From: Vicugna pacos
Taxonomy: Eukaryota; Chordata; Mammalia; Artiodactyla; Camelidae
Length of the DNA: 64,000 nucleotides
Assembly: GCF_048564905.1 (NCBI RefSeq)
Contig: NC_132992.1
Location: forward strand, 32,660,501 to 32,724,500
Reading direction: 5' to 3'
The position numbers and the translations under genes were made by a program. Below are positions 41,010 to 53,375 of this stretch, one piece after another. Positions within the stretch are counted from its first letter, which is position 1, and every line of letters begins with the position of its first letter. Under the pieces are notes generated by a model. That model made no database searches. It saw nothing but the letters and a program-made list of their open reading frames with translations, and was not told the origin of the DNA.

Positions 41010-41365
41010 AGAAAAGCTGTCTTTGCTGGCCTTCACTCCCACATCTGAACACATCACCATTTCCTGACCACCCCTCACCACTGCCCACTGACCTCTCCGC
41101 CTCAGGGGGCCCTCCCAGCACCCTCAGGCTTCACCCTCCTCCATTTCTTTTCAAACCTCCTATCTGAGGGGCTGAACAATTTTATTTAACTGTAAATGAT
41201 CCAACCTGATCCTCACCCTCTTCTACTATAAAGCTTCCCAGTTCCCTGCCTGCATTTGAATCTCTGCCAAGTGCAAGTGATGATGGCAACTCCCCTGCTG
41301 TAGCCAGTTCTGGATAAATGGCCTCTGTTCTCATTCAGGTGGTCCTCGTTTATTTCCACAGCACT
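41010..41365 (+). mobile_element. LTR-like fossil, family uncertain
   Basis: CTACTATAAAGCTTCCCAG (TATA-like) followed about 100 bp on by GGATAAATGGCCTCTGTTC and an end in TTATTTCCACA resembles an LTR 3' half. Weakly supported. Confidence 0.35.
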
Positions 41366-41369
41366 CTAC

Positions 41370-42800
41370 AGTTTCCTTAGGTGTATGTTCCAGGCAAAGC
41401 ACAGGTATTAATACAAAGTGGATGCTAGAGGCCAAGGGGTACAAAAAAGGAAATTTCAGGGTTTCTGATGACATTGAAAAAATTTAACACACTGGCCTAG
41501 ATGAGGCCAGTCAAGCATCCCAGGCAGTGTTTGGGCACCAAGAATTCAGACAAAGAGGGTAGTTGGAAATAGGCATCTTTCTAGTTCTTGGAGCTAGAAA
41601 GGGGGAGGGGCTATCCTTGATGCAGAGAGCTTTGTAGTCAAGCTGTTTTTTGGTCATAAGAAACGAAAATCTTCTCAAAACAGCTCAATAAAAAGGGGTG
41701 TGATGTATAGGTACTGGCAACCTTATCAAATCCAGGAATGGGAAATAAACTGTCAGCTCCCTGGCCTGGGAAGTCATTAGAGAGGAGGGCCCTTTATTCT
41801 GTCTGTGGCTGAGTGGACTCTCATCTGTCTCTTCTCTATTTTTCTCTACACATCAATTTCATTCTCTTTGACGGGCAGACTGGTTCCCTTTAATTACTTA
41901 TCAGCTTGTGTATGACCCCAGATGGCCACTTCAGGCACCGTGTGTACTTGAGTTTCCAGGGGGCGCATCACCAGTCTCTGGTACAGTCCCTACATCTGTT
42001 TGTTCACACTCTCAAAAAAGAGACACTTGTTTGCACAGTTTATCCGTCCCAGCCAAGCCACGTGGGTCTGTGGGCTGAGAACGGAAGTGCTTGGCTAAAG
42101 GTTTCCAATGGGAACTTGGAAATTTGTAAAAATCACTGGCCCAGCCATGGCTTGTGCCTTCAGTCAGATCATCTATCTATGGGCCCATCAGGGGAGGCTG
42201 AGGGAACAGGGCCATGTCTCATCTAGGAATGTGAGCACGGAGGGTGTTATGACCATTTTTATTACAGAAAGTGGCATTGTTAAATAACACGGATTCCATA
42301 CATCCACCACAATCACTGCAAATGTCCACTAAGGAAGGACAGTGAATTGGGGGATATGACAGTGGATTGGAGAATAATGAATAACGAAGGTTTTCTTCCT
42401 AGAAGGATTCCTAGAGAAGATGGAAGGTAAGAGGGTCCACGCAGAGGGGACCGGGAAGGACGTCGTGCCAAGCTGATAGAAGCACTGTACTCAGGATTCG
42501 CAAGGAAATGGAGCCAAATATGTTGAGACTTCAAACAGGACACGGGCTGCATGGCCCTTCAGCAATTCCTAGAACATTCAGTGGGGACGGGACTTAGAGA
42601 GCATCAGGTCCAGTGCTGACACACTTCCAGTGAGAGCACTGAATGGCAGGTGACAAAGTGACAAGGTTGTTGCCACAGAGTTTGAGCTAGAACAAGGGCC
42701 AGGGTCCAAGTCCCTGTTTCCAAGTTCAATCTTCTTTCTGCTGTAGACCATTCAGGGTCCTTTAGCGAGCTCACCTTTTCGTCCAAGGCAGATCCCCTCT
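41370..42800. other. Intergenic stretch next to OR6J1
   Basis: No recognisable gene. Open frames up to 106 codons have no domain signature. No clear repeat is named. Confidence 0.4.
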
Positions 42801-42801
42801 C

Positions 42802-43858
42802 TTAATACTGGGGATTTGCACAATGGATATGCGGTAGTGAAGAGGAAGAGAGACTAGCCCCTCCTGTGTGGTCTCTGCCCCTTAGCATTGTCCTCATCCT
42901 CTTACCCCAGACGGCTCGAACCCTGACCCACACATCCCTGAGGACCCCCAACACCATCTCATTCCTCAGAGTATATATAAAGGGGTTGAGGAATGGAGCC
43001 ACAACACTGCTCAGGACTGAAGGGACCTTGTTGATCTCCAGACTGTCTTTCTGGAAGGGAATCACATAGATAAACACTGTGATGCTGCTGGAAATCACAA
43101 CTATGGTCGGGGAGAAGCACAGGTGTTGAAGGCCTTCTTCCTTCCACTTGCAGAAGGACGTGGACTACTGTCAAAACGATGTACGTACAGGAATAGGCCA
43201 CAAGGACTATGCAGCAGAGGATGACCATGGACGAAAACATAAAATCCATCAGCTCGATGGCAGTGGTGTCTGCACAGGCCAGGACCAGCAGGGGCCCACT
43301 GTCACAGAAGAAATGGTTAATGATGTTGGAGTCACAGAAGGGCAGCTGGGAGATGAGGATGATGGGAAAGAGCACAGATAGGAAGCCTCCCACCCAAGAG
43401 AACCCAACAGTCCCAATGCAGACAGGAGGCCTCATGATGGTGCTGTATCTCAGGGAGTAGCAGATGGCGGCGTAGCGATCACACGACGTAACTGTCAGCA
43501 GGAGAAACTCTACCATGCCCAGGAAGAAGTAGAAATAACACTGGGTGATGCAGCCAGCAAACGAGATGGTTTTATCCCCAGACGCTAAGTTGGCCAGTAC
43601 TTTTGGAGAAATGACAGAGGTGAAGAGGATGTCCAGGACGGAGAGGTTGCACAGGAAGCAGTACATGGGGATGTGGAGGCGGGGGTAGGATAGCACAATG
43701 GAGATGATCAGCAGGTTCCCCAGGAGCGTCAGCAGGAACGTGGGCAGCAGCAGCACCAGGAACAGCAGCTCCACCTGCCTGCTGAGAGGAAGTCCCAGCA
43801 AAATAAACTCCGTCACCGAGGCAGTCTGATTCTCCACGGGCCCGCGGGCCACGCTCAA
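42802..43858 (-). pseudogene. OR6J1: OR6J1-like olfactory receptor, frame-disrupted
   Basis: A single-exon class II olfactory receptor. Read from 43858: N-glycosylation site NQT at residue 10, TM1 with LLGNLLIIS, TM2 beginning PMYCFLCNLSVLDIL, TM3 end TSCDRYAAIC (the MAYDRYVAIC motif), and a TM5 region rich in hydrophobics. The frame then departs from the family near 43156, where one base is missing in the GTCC-TTCTGC stretch before the SGRKKAFNTC motif, and again near 43111 in the CASHLT motif. TM6-TM7 continue in a different frame (ITVFIYVIPF, PFLNPFIYTLRN) to a stop at 42802. The result is a truncated receptor lacking TM6-TM7, so it is probably a pseudogene, or else two assembly errors. 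Position beside ABHD4 matches human OR6J1. Confidence 0.88.
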
Positions 43859-43859
43859 T

Positions 43860-44307
43860 TCTTCTAATGGAACAAAGGGAGGTAATACTTAGGAGAGAGT
43901 TCACTGTACAAGGACCCATGGCTGTTCACTAGAAAAATCTGAATGTAGAATATGCTAACCCAGACTGATATGTAATCCAAATTTAACTTGGTTTTAAATT
44001 ATTTGTCTATCGAGTTAGAAATTTTTTTTCATAATATTCACTGTTAGCAAGAGAACCTGTCCAGAGACCTTATTGTCACACAATTCATATGCACTTCCAA
44101 AAAAATATCAGTTTGCATTAAAAAACTTAAAATTGAGCAAATCTTTAGACTCTGAAATCCTACTTCTGTCTTGAGGAAATAGTCGTGGGTATGTTTTGCA
44201 ACAGGAATATTCATCCCAGAATTGCTTACAATAGTGAAAATTTGGCAACAACTTAAATATTCCAAAATGGAGGAGGGAATAAATAAACTATGGTAACATC
44301 TAAACAA
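43860..44307. other. Upstream flank of OR6J1
   Basis: Old L1-like phrases occur near 44190-44290 (GGAATATTCATCCCAGAATTGC). No promoter element or 5' exon is identified. Confidence 0.35.
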
Positions 44308-44317
44308 TAACATATCA

Positions 44318-44395
44318 GTTGGGGAAGGTATAGCTCGGTCACAAAACGCATGCTTAGCAAGCAGGAGGTCCTGGGTTCAATCCCCAGTACCTCCA

Positions 44396-44435
<40 letters not shown>

Positions 44436-44501
44436 ACCCAATTACCCTCCTTAAAAAAAACCAAGGTTACACAAAATAAACAAATAAAATAAAAAAAACA
44501 G
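44318..44501 (+). mobile_element. Camelid tRNA-derived SINE (Vic type), copy 5
   Basis: GGTATAGCTCGGTCACAAAACG (A-box region), GGGTTCAATCCCC (B box), an AAAT run at 44396-44437, then CCAATTACCCTCC. Flanked by TAACATATCA at 44308-44317 and 44502-44511. The long AAAT run suggests a recent insertion. Confidence 0.93.
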
Positions 44502-44578
44502 TAACATATCATGCAGCCGTTAAAAATTATATTTTACAATAATATGTAATCACAAAGTGTTCACAGTGTAGTATTAAG

Positions 44579-44705
44579 TTTTTTATTTTTTTATTGAAGT
44601 ATAATCAGTTATAATGTGTCAATTTCTGGTGTACAGCATAATGTCCTAGTCATGCATATGTATATAACACATATACATATATTAATTTCCATGTTCTTTA
44701 AGCTT
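44579..44705 (-). repeat. L1 3'-end fragment, antisense
   Basis: TATTGAAGTATAATCAGTTATAATGTGTCAATTTCTGGTGTACAGC-type sequence is the reverse complement of the common L1 3' end here. Confidence 0.8.
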
Positions 44706-44899
44706 TTTTTTAAAAAGCAAGTTTATAAACTTGTAGTAACATTATAATCTCACCTCGGGGGCAAAATTTAAATCATCAAAGAGCCTAGAATACTCAGGAA
44801 AAATAGTAAAGAAGCCACTTTAATCAAGTGGCTAAGGAATATGATATCTTGCCTAAGCAGATATCAAGACATGAAACAAGAGTGATAAAGGCAAGATTG

Positions 44900-46260
44900 T
44901 AGTAGCACTAATATGCACAAAATGACCAGCAGAAAAAACAGAGCCAAGAAAGAGTCCCACACAGATATGGACAGTGCTGTACGTCAAAGGGGAAAGGAAG
45001 CTGGTACTGCTCGTTGTCCACATGGACAAAAAGTAAAATTGGATTCCCTACTTCATATCAGACACCAACATCCATTCCAGATGGACAAAAAAGTTAAATA
45101 TTGAAATCAAAACGCCTAGAAGAAAAGATCAGGGAATATTGTTTTCAGCCTTAGCATATAAAAGAACTGTCTAAAGAAGGTCAGAAAAGTGCTAAACAAA
45201 AAAGAAAATACTGATAAATTATGCTAAAATTAAGAATTTCTGTTTCTTAAAATATCCTCAAAATAAAGTTAAAGGCAAATCACAAACAAGCAGAACGTAT
45301 TTGTGACACAGATAACAAATGTTCCGTACCCATAATATATAATCAGCATATCGTTTTTTTACAAAGCCATAAATAGATAAGCAACCCACTAGAAAAATAG
45401 GCCATACATTTGACCTGAATTACATTAAAGAGGAAAGAAATATAGCAAATAAATGTTCAAAAAGATGCTTGATCTCATTAGTTATTAGGGAAATGCAAAT
45501 TAAGACAGTAATAAGATACCACTGTATACCCATTATATTGTAAAAAATATATATAAATATGATAATAGCAAGCGTTGGAGAGACTGTGGATCCACAGAAG
45601 ATCTTTCACACTGCTAGTGGGGTTGTAAATGTATATAATTGCTTTGGAAAATAATTTGTCGTCACCTCATAAAGATGAACATTCCTAGGCAGAGAAACTA
45701 CTTGCACATATGCACCAGAAGATGAGCAAGAATGTTCACAGGAGAGAGACAGAGGGTGGAGAATAAGATGGAGAAAAGAAGGAAGGAAATAAAGACCAAT
45801 GTCCAAAGGCAGGAGAGCAAATAGGTAGTGACAAGACCACAGAATGGAATATCATACAACAGTGAAATGAATGAACTACAGTTCAATCAATAGAAAGAAT
45901 GAATCTTAGAAATGTTGGAAAGAAGGCAATCCTAGAGGACTACACACTGAAAGATTTTTAAGTTAAACTTGAAAACAAAATAATACATTGTACAGGCATT
46001 GCACACATGTAATAAAATGTGATTTTCAACAGGAAGGGAATGATAAACACAAAATTCTGAATAGGAATGACCTCTAGGGTAGAGAGGCAGGGCGTGGGCT
46101 GGGGGAACCCATGTTAGTAATTATCAGTTTGGATTTGGGTGGCGGGCTCAATGGTGTTCAACACATAATCAAGCTTTGTAATTTAGATTTAGATCAATGT
46201 TAAATATGTTCTTTGGTGTGTGTCAAAATTTATAGTTAAACAAATAATAAAGAAGATATA
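44900..46260 (+). repeat. Old L1 fragment (ORF2 3' half and 3'UTR)
   Basis: CCATTCCAGATGGACAAAAAAG, AGAAAAATAGGCCATACATTTG, GGGAAATGCAAATTAAGACAG, CAAGCGTTGGAGAGACTGTGG and CACACTGCTAGTGGGGTTG occur in L1 ORF2 order. Heavily decayed. The segment near 45720-45830 is a purine-rich patch inserted within or diverged from it. Confidence 0.8.
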
Positions 46261-46439
46261 AACTTATGGGTAGCTAAAGAAGACAGAAAGGGACTCTGCC
46301 AAACCATTCAGGTGGTTATTCCTTGATGGCAGAACTCCAGGGGAATCTTTATTTTCTTCCCAGTTGCCTATATTTTCCGTATTTTTCGCAATGAACCAGT
46401 GTTCCTTTTACATTTAAAAAAAATTTAGAGTTACTGTAA

Positions 46440-46510
46440 GAGGAAATATATATATATTTATTACTGATTGTGTATTATGTATATGTGTGTGTGTGTATAT
46501 ATATACATTT
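46440..46510. repeat. TA/TG simple repeat
   Basis: ATATATATATTTATT followed by TATATGTGTGTGTGTG and TATATATATAC. Confidence 0.85.
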
Positions 46511-47100
46511 AATTTGATCGTAGTTATGAGGGTGAGAAGGAAATGTCTGCAAGCAAGCCTGCACTGAATTCCTGCTGTGTTGCAGGAGCTGCTACTAATG
46601 CGAGTCTTTGAAGTTAATAGGAAAGTACTTGTCCTTGAACAACTTTTGATCTCACAGAGATGTGAAGGAACATGAGTTCTGGGAAATCACATAAACAGAG
46701 GAAAATATTTTTAAGAGAAAAGCTTCTTTCATAGGATATTTGCCCTGGGCCATTAGTCTCGAAAGTAAACCACGTACCAAGGAAACAGATTCTAGGGACA
46801 AGGTCGAATAAGACTCAGATAACTAAAAGGGGTTGGCCTGGACACTAGAAGGAAGAGGCCATATACCTACTAGTGACCAAGACTGTCTATGGACTGGACT
46901 AGGAAAAACAGAAGAATAAATTAGTAAAGGAAAAAGCGACAAACATCCCAAGGACTGAGTTAACTTCTGCCCATCTCAGAATTCTGTGTCAGACATTCCT
47001 GCGTGGAGTCTGTCCCAAGACCTGCCCCCACCTCGGTGTAGTCACATCACAGTCTCTCCAGCCAACTCACTGTGTCTGGGTTACACCAGGGTCTTTGGTC
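46511..47100. other. Intergenic stretch, unassigned
   Basis: No gene or clear repeat recognised. Confidence 0.35.
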
Positions 47101-47104
47101 TTTT

Positions 47105-47405
47105 CTTTTTTAAAAGCTTCCTTAAGATATCATTCACAAATAATACAACCCATCCATTTAAAGCATACAAATCAATAGCTTTTAGTCTATTCACAGAATC
47201 GTGCATTCATCACCACGATCATTTTAAGAACAATTTTATCCACCCTTCCAACCCCTGGCAACTACTAGTCTACCTTCTGTGCCTGTGGGTTTGCCTATTC
47301 TGGACATTTCATGTAAATGGATGGTATAATACGTGGCCCCTTGTATCTGGCCCCTTTCACTTACCATAATGTTTTCAAGGTTCTTCCATGTTGTAGCATG
47401 CATCA
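47105..47405 (-). repeat. Old L1 fragment, antisense
   Basis: AAGATATCATTCACAAATAATAC, CATCACCACGATCATTTTAAG, CCTGGCAACTACTAGTCTACC and GTTTTCAAGGTTCTTCCATG are L1 3'UTR phrases read from the minus strand. Confidence 0.8.
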
Positions 47406-47495
47406 CTGCCAAAGATCTTGAAGAAAGAATGTGGCAGGAGGAAAGGCCATGGCCCCAGGAAGAAGCCCTGACCCTTGGGCATGGCAGACACACTT

Positions 47496-47496
<1 letters not shown>

Positions 47497-47571
<75 letters not shown>
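47497..47571 (+). repeat. (CT)n(CA)n compound microsatellite
   Basis: About 40 bp of CT joined directly to about 35 bp of CA. The open frames across it (poly Leu-Ser, poly Thr-His) are artefacts. Confidence 0.97.
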
Positions 47572-47573
<2 letters not shown>

Positions 47574-47599
47574 CAATTACCAAGAACAGATATATTCAG

Positions 47600-48595
47600 A
47601 GTCCAGAAAATTAAGAACGATACAGAGGGTGAACATGGGCTTGGTCACCACATCTGGAAATGGTAAGATGAGGGAGCAAGACAACTGATTTTACTCTCAA
47701 AATACATCTTTGCAGGAATTGCCACTATTACCAGTGAAAAATAACCCCCTTATATCAGAACTATCAAGAAGTTCAATGAAGGCAGAGCTACATGCCTTAG
47801 ATTATGACAGGACCCTCTGCCCTCTAGGCCGCCCAGAAAAGCCAAGTAGTTGCTCTGCATTCACCTCAGCAGGGGACCCCTCATGCCACCTCTAAGCTCA
47901 GGTCTACTCATCTGGGCTTTGCTGCCACCTGGAACCTTCTAAAGTAATTTCCTTGATCAAAAGCCACAGGGAGCTCCACATTAGACCAGCAGCGTCTGAC
48001 AGGTAAAAGGACCCCCAACAGACTCTCCATGATCCCATGGAGATCCAGATCCCCCCATGATCTGGATTTCTGGCCTAGCTGTGAAGTCCTCCCTGATGAG
48101 AGTGCACAGTGCAGACAGCTGAAGTTTTCACCTGTTAGGTTTTTATGCTCCTTAGGAAAATACAGGGAGTGGAGCCCATTCTAGCCCCAAGAGGTCTACA
48201 AATCTTCTGGGTCCTTACCCTTAGTAGGTCCTTACCCTGAGCTGGGCCATCCATCGACCAACTGGAACCTTCCATACTGTCTACACAGTCTGACTCAACT
48301 AGGGAGGGTGGGGGTAGCTTTGTTCTCTTCTCGTGTGGCCATTTTCCCCGCCCCCTCCCCAGTCCTCTGCTCAACGCCTATAGCCCAGTCTTGGTTGCTT
48401 CCTGGGAAAAGGAGCACTGTACTCACCGGACGGGAAACATCCTGCTTCTCTCATTTACTCCTCCTTTGTCCCCTCAACTCATCATGTACCACCTCCCCAT
48501 CAGATGTTTTCAGAGACTGGTAGGCCAAGTGTCCCTGGGGCTAAACTTCTAGGGGTAGATACTGCAGGACAGTTGAGTCCCGTCCAGGAACACTA
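47600..48595. other. Intergenic stretch, unassigned
   Basis: Mostly unique-looking sequence with no gene recognised. Confidence 0.35.
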
Positions 48596-48597
48596 CA

Positions 48598-48765
48598 GCT
48601 AGTGCGTTGAGAAAAATCTGGACTTGGAGCCGAGAGACCTGGTTTCAAGTTCCATCTCTTACCGTCTTTGCAACTGGACAAACACCTCCTGTTTCTGGAC
48701 GTCTGCACATAAATCTTCACATGATAAGCAGGGATAATATTCTTTTCCCCATTCTTCTCAAAGCC
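48598..48765 (+). repeat. MIR fragment
   Basis: GGACTTGGAGCCGAGAGACC, TGGTTTCAAGTTCCATCTC and TTTGCAACTGGACAAAC follow the MIR order. Confidence 0.65.
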
Positions 48766-48769
48766 TAGT

Positions 48770-49655
48770 TGAGAAGGTCAAAATGGAAAATAAGGCAATT
48801 CCTATGAGGTGCATTTCAATTCCTAGGAATCGTAAACCAGTATATCAAATGTTGATGTTATTTCAGGAAGCTCTGCTATTCTGCAGTTTTGGCAAAGAAC
48901 AAATCCTGTTTTCCTCGTCCTTATGAGACACTGACCATCCCACCTGGAGCACCGTCACTCCTGGCCCCGGGACACATCCTGCCAGACCACAGTTCTGCCT
49001 CGATTGGTTGTTTTCTCCGTGGACAGCATATCTAGTTGGCTACAAAGAGTAAAGGCAAGAGGAGATGCTTCTCTACACGGGAATTTTAGCTTAACTTTCC
49101 TTGCCTAGGATTCCTAAACGAAGGACTGAACTCCACCATCTGCCTGCTGCAGAGAGGCCAGCAATACTTACAGCAACATTCACAGAGGGAGCTCAGCAAC
49201 ACTCACATTAGCCTAAATGAGGCAGACTGGCCAGACCCCAGCATGCCCTGCCCACGGGGCAGCCCCAGCCTTGGGCACTGTCACCCTGAGCCTTCTATTT
49301 CTGCAAACAGACTCTGCACAATCAAGGCCAAAAGAGACAATACAGCAGAAGTATACATGTTTGGGTCCCACGCTTGGACCTCACTGGGGCGGGGCGAGGC
49401 AGGTTTGGCTCAGGTGAGAGCACTCACTTTCTGAGAAGGATCCAATCATGGGGGAGTCCTCAGGGGCACAATTTGCAAAGCTGTCCCTGAACACCGGGCC
49501 TGAGCCTCGTGCCCCTGAGGCGCACTTAGGAAAAGGTGCAGACCCAAACATGTCTACACTAGCAAGAAACGGAGTTGGAGCACCAGCCAGGATCAACACG
49601 GCCAGACAGATCTCAGACAACCTCACAGTGCACAGTCCTCCATCCGCCCCCCTCC
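48770..49655. other. Intergenic stretch, unassigned
   Basis: No gene, RNA gene or clear repeat recognised. Confidence 0.35.
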
Positions 49656-49659
49656 AGTC

Positions 49660-50092
49660 CCTCTGTGACAACTGTGTCCACCCCGACCACTCCATGCTAC
49701 CTTGTACCCTCCTCTCCAATGTCCCAAAGCACTGCTATTACCCACGCGCCAAATCTTCAGTAATCTTCCACTGCCTAAAAGAAAAAAACTAAACTGCTCA
49801 GCTGGGCACTCAAGAGCCCAACCCATGGTCGCTCCTGGAATTACCCCTCAACATGGGCTCCCATTTTACACACTCCTGTATGCATTTACTTCAGTCTAAC
49901 CACTGTCTTCACTCTGCCCCAAACTGGCCCTGTGCCCCAATGTGTCCCATCACTGGCAATGTCCTCTCCACCCACCTAATTTCCAGAGCTCACTTCTCGT
50001 CCTTCATGTTCAAGTCTAAGTTGGGTTCTCCCTCTCTGGACATACTTTTCTTGCACTCAGTATCAGGAATCCGCAATGTAGAACTTGAGTGC
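49660..50092 (+). repeat. L2 fragment
   Basis: AACTGCTCAGCTGGGCACTCAAG, a CCCCAAACTGGCCCTGTGCC phrase and TTCATGTTCAAGTCTAAG match the L2 3' region. Confidence 0.6.
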
Positions 50093-50475
50093 TTTTAATT
50101 GTTTTTATTGAGAAATAACACATATACAGATAAGTGTACAAATCATAAGCTCAGTGAATTACCATAAGTGAACACACTCGTGTAACCACCACCTAAGTCA
50201 AGAGATAGAATGGTACTAGTGCCCCAGAAGTCCCTCCCCAGCTCCTCCCCTCCACCCCAAAGGTAACTTTTATCCTGATCTCTAACACTATGGGTTACTT
50301 AGTTTTTGCCTGTTTTTGAAATCCATACAAATGGATCCACATAGTATGTATTGTTCTGTGTCTGGCATCTTTTGCTCAGTCTTACATTTGTGAGATTAAA
50401 TTGTGCTATGTGTGGCTCATTTTCACTGCCATATAATATTTCATCATTTCACAGACATACACATACCCCTTTAGT
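50093..50475 (-). repeat. Old L1 fragment, antisense
   Basis: TTTATTGAGAAATAACACAT, CACTCGTGTAACCACCACC, AATGGATCCACATAGTATG and GTGTCTGGCATCTTTTGCTC are L1 3'-region phrases from the minus strand. Confidence 0.8.
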
Positions 50476-50689
50476 CAACTAGCCTGAATGGGTCTCTGTT
50501 TTTTAAATTCAAAGAATCAATGACTAAGAAAACAATATCACTTTTCTCATCAGAAAGTTAATTTTTAAGATCCAAAGGAGGAATTCTTACTCTATAAAAA
50601 TGTATCTAACATAAATCACATTTACAAATTTATGGATTAAGGCACAAACTTACTCAGACAAACAAACAAACAAAAACAAAGCATAAATA

Positions 50690-50975
50690 CAGGACAGAAA
50701 TAGACTCATAGACAGAGAATACAGACTTGCGGTTGCCAAGGGGGTGGAGGGTGGGAAGGGATAGACTGGGATTTCAAAATTGTAGAATAGATAAACAAGA
50801 TTATACTGTATAGCACAGGGAAATATACACAAAATGTTATGATAACTCACAGAGAAAAAAATGTGACAATGAGTGTGTATATGTCCATGAATGACTGAAA
50901 TTGTGCTGAACACTGGAATTTGACACAACATTGTAAAATGATTATAAATCAATAAAAAATGTTAAAAAAAAAAAA
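50690..50975 (+). repeat. L1 3'-end fragment with poly(A)
   Basis: AAATAGACTCATAGACAGAG, TTGCGGTTGCCAAGGGGGTG, GTATAGCACAGGGAAATATA and AACATTGTAAAATGATTATA before AATAAAAAATG and a pure A run. Confidence 0.85.
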
Positions 50976-51249
50976 GTTAATGACCTTAGAATACTACCTC
51001 TATAAGGACAATCCTTCCGGAAAGTGTAAGGCTTCAACTTCAGCCACTCCTATGCCTGCCTTCCTTTTACCTGAGCCTGTGGATAGTCCTGGAGACTGGC
51101 TGATTATAATAGGTGGTAAGGACAAATATTTTCCAGACCCAACAAACAATTTTATGAGGATACTACTCGTAAGTTTTTTTTTTTAAGGCATTAGTTTCAC
51201 TATATAGTTGCTGTTCTGCATTAGACACTACTCCCTCCAATTGTATATA

Positions 51250-51385
51250 ATCAGAATTTTGGAGCTGGAAGGAGCCTGGTGCTGCAAGCTCCTCATTCCA
51301 CAGATGGAGATATTCAGTCCAACACAGGTCAAATGAGTTACCCAAGGTAACAGGACGGTTGAAAGAATAAAACCCAGTTCTCCTG
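51250..51385 (-). repeat. MIR fragment
   Basis: TTCCACAGATGGAGATATTC...ACCCAAGGTAACAGGACGG...AAACCCAGTTCTCCTGAC is reverse-strand MIR. Confidence 0.6.
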
Positions 51386-53050
51386 ACTAGAACAGTTTGG
51401 TGGAGAAGAAAGCAGTGAAGTTGGGAGTCATGGAAGATGTGAGATTAAAATTGAGCATGCATTCATTACTTAGAGTTTTTAGACAGAGAGCAATGAGCAC
51501 TGGAATATGAGTAGGAGGAGCCAGGTACCAGGTCAGGCTACCACTTATGGGTTATATGACTCCCTGAGGGTAGAAACTTGATTTTCTTCATCTTGGTGTT
51601 CCCTAAGCCTAGTACCACATAAGGGACGTGAGAGAGGGAATATGAGGGAAGGAGGGAGGAAGCAAGCAAGCGGGTGGATATGAAACCATGTACTCTGGAG
51701 ACGTTTACGTAGAGAGGAAAAAACAAGATGGAGACTCAGTGAAACGAGGAACAAGAGGAGGATTCAGAAAGCAAGCCCACAGAAACAGAGTCGTGTGGGG
51801 TTAGCAAGCAGGGGAAGAGAAATCCAAGATGGTAGGAGCGTCAACAGTGCCAAATATATGGAGAGGTTATGAAGAACAAGACTGAAGAAAGAGTCATTAG
51901 GCAATTTTTTAAAATAAGGCAAAAGGTCTGTTACTAAGTTAGACCAGCAGCATATTTTGGCTGGGCAAGAGTTGGGGTTCCAGTGCATTGAGCAGATAAC
52001 AGCCACCCCCCACCTGGTACCACTGGCATGCTTCCTGAGCTCACACCCCAGAGCGGCCACTTATGTTAATTACAGCCTTGAATTCTGCAACACACAGAGG
52101 TAAAAAGTGCCCCCTCAGATCTATTTGCATATACCAATTTGCATATAAAATGAGGACTCTCCCAGGGATTAAAAGGGACTGGAACGCTAATTCTCATTTA
52201 GATTCAAGGACATAAAAATAGATCTGATGTACATGGGTGGCCCCAGTCCAAGGTTAAGTTGCGGGAATGGACTATGGAGTTTCTAGGAAGGAACTCACGA
52301 CAGGGGAATAAAGTGTCTGATGAACTGAAGGACTACGTTAAGCACCCAAATTTTGGGGCACTGCGTGCCTCCCATTCTGGTACTACCTTGGGAGAATCTG
52401 TGAGTTTGTGGGCTTCTGAATTGATATATCTTTTTCATTAAAGTGTCTAATACTTTGGGGCTCAGTCCTCTTTACTATGGATTCCTGTCCCTCTCTGAAC
52501 TTAAAGGACCTACTCCTAGGTCAATCGTTAGCAGTTTAACTGTGCTCAGCATGGCTCACAGCAGGCCAGTGATGTAGAACTTTCTAAAATTGGCAGTGGT
52601 AGCAGTGGTTTCTCTTGTTCCCTCACTAGCAGTGATAGAGGACTTTGAAGTAACCCAGACCAGCTGTCATGATAATTCAGTCCTCAGCATTTATCAAGTA
52701 CCCTCCTGGAACACAGTAGACCTGAAGATACTCGGTAAGCACAGCTGAATGATGACTTCAGAGAAGCATTTAGAATAAACTGATATTAAAGCTACTGCAA
52801 AAACTGGGTAACAATGTGAGAATCCTCAATATGTCACTTCTCATCTTTTCTCTGGACCAGGTCACCACACAAGGTCAGAACAAGAGGGTCCAAAGAGAGA
52901 AGAGCTCACGCTCCATCAGCCCTGGCTTTAAATGTCAAGAAGAACAGTGACAGGGATGTCACCATCAAAGCCTTTCAAGGCACTGGTGACACTGGTGTTG
53001 TTGGGCACTGATGAGTTGCCCCCAAATCATTCATGGCCAAATGTCATGAA
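51386..53050. other. Intergenic stretch, mostly unassigned
   Basis: An L2-like end is possible at about 51555-51640. The part at 52060-52520 has an LTR-like look (TTTTTCATTAAAGTGTCTAATAC near 52431), but I cannot place it. No gene is seen. Confidence 0.35.
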
Positions 53051-53054
53051 AGCC

Positions 53055-53375
53055 TGAGAAACAGATTCACAGACATAGAAAACAAACTTATCGTTACCAA
53101 AGAGGAAAGGCAGGAGGGAGAGGGATAAATTAGGGGTCTAGGATTTACAGGTACAAACTACTATATATAAAATAGATAAACAACAACATCCTACTATTTA
53201 GCACAGGGAACTATATTCAATATCTTGTAATAACCTACAATGAAAAAGAATATGAAAAGGTATATATATATATATATGTATATGTATAACTGAATCACTA
53301 TGCCATACACCAGAAACTAACACAACATTGTAAATCAACTACTTCATTAAATAAATAAATAAATTTTAAAGTACC
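53055..53375 (+). repeat. L1 3'-end fragment (cetartiodactyl type)
   Basis: CAGACATAGAAAACAAACTT, TAGCACAGGGAACTATATTC, an AT repeat at about 53262-53285, ATAACTGAATCACTATGCC and an AAATAAATAAAT tail. Confidence 0.88.

Noticed and set aside
43148-43460. Plus-strand open frames across OR6J1
   Set aside because: They are antisense shadows of the olfactory receptor.
47333-47688. Open frames rich in Leu-Ser and Thr-His
   Set aside because: They are translations of the (CT)n(CA)n microsatellite.
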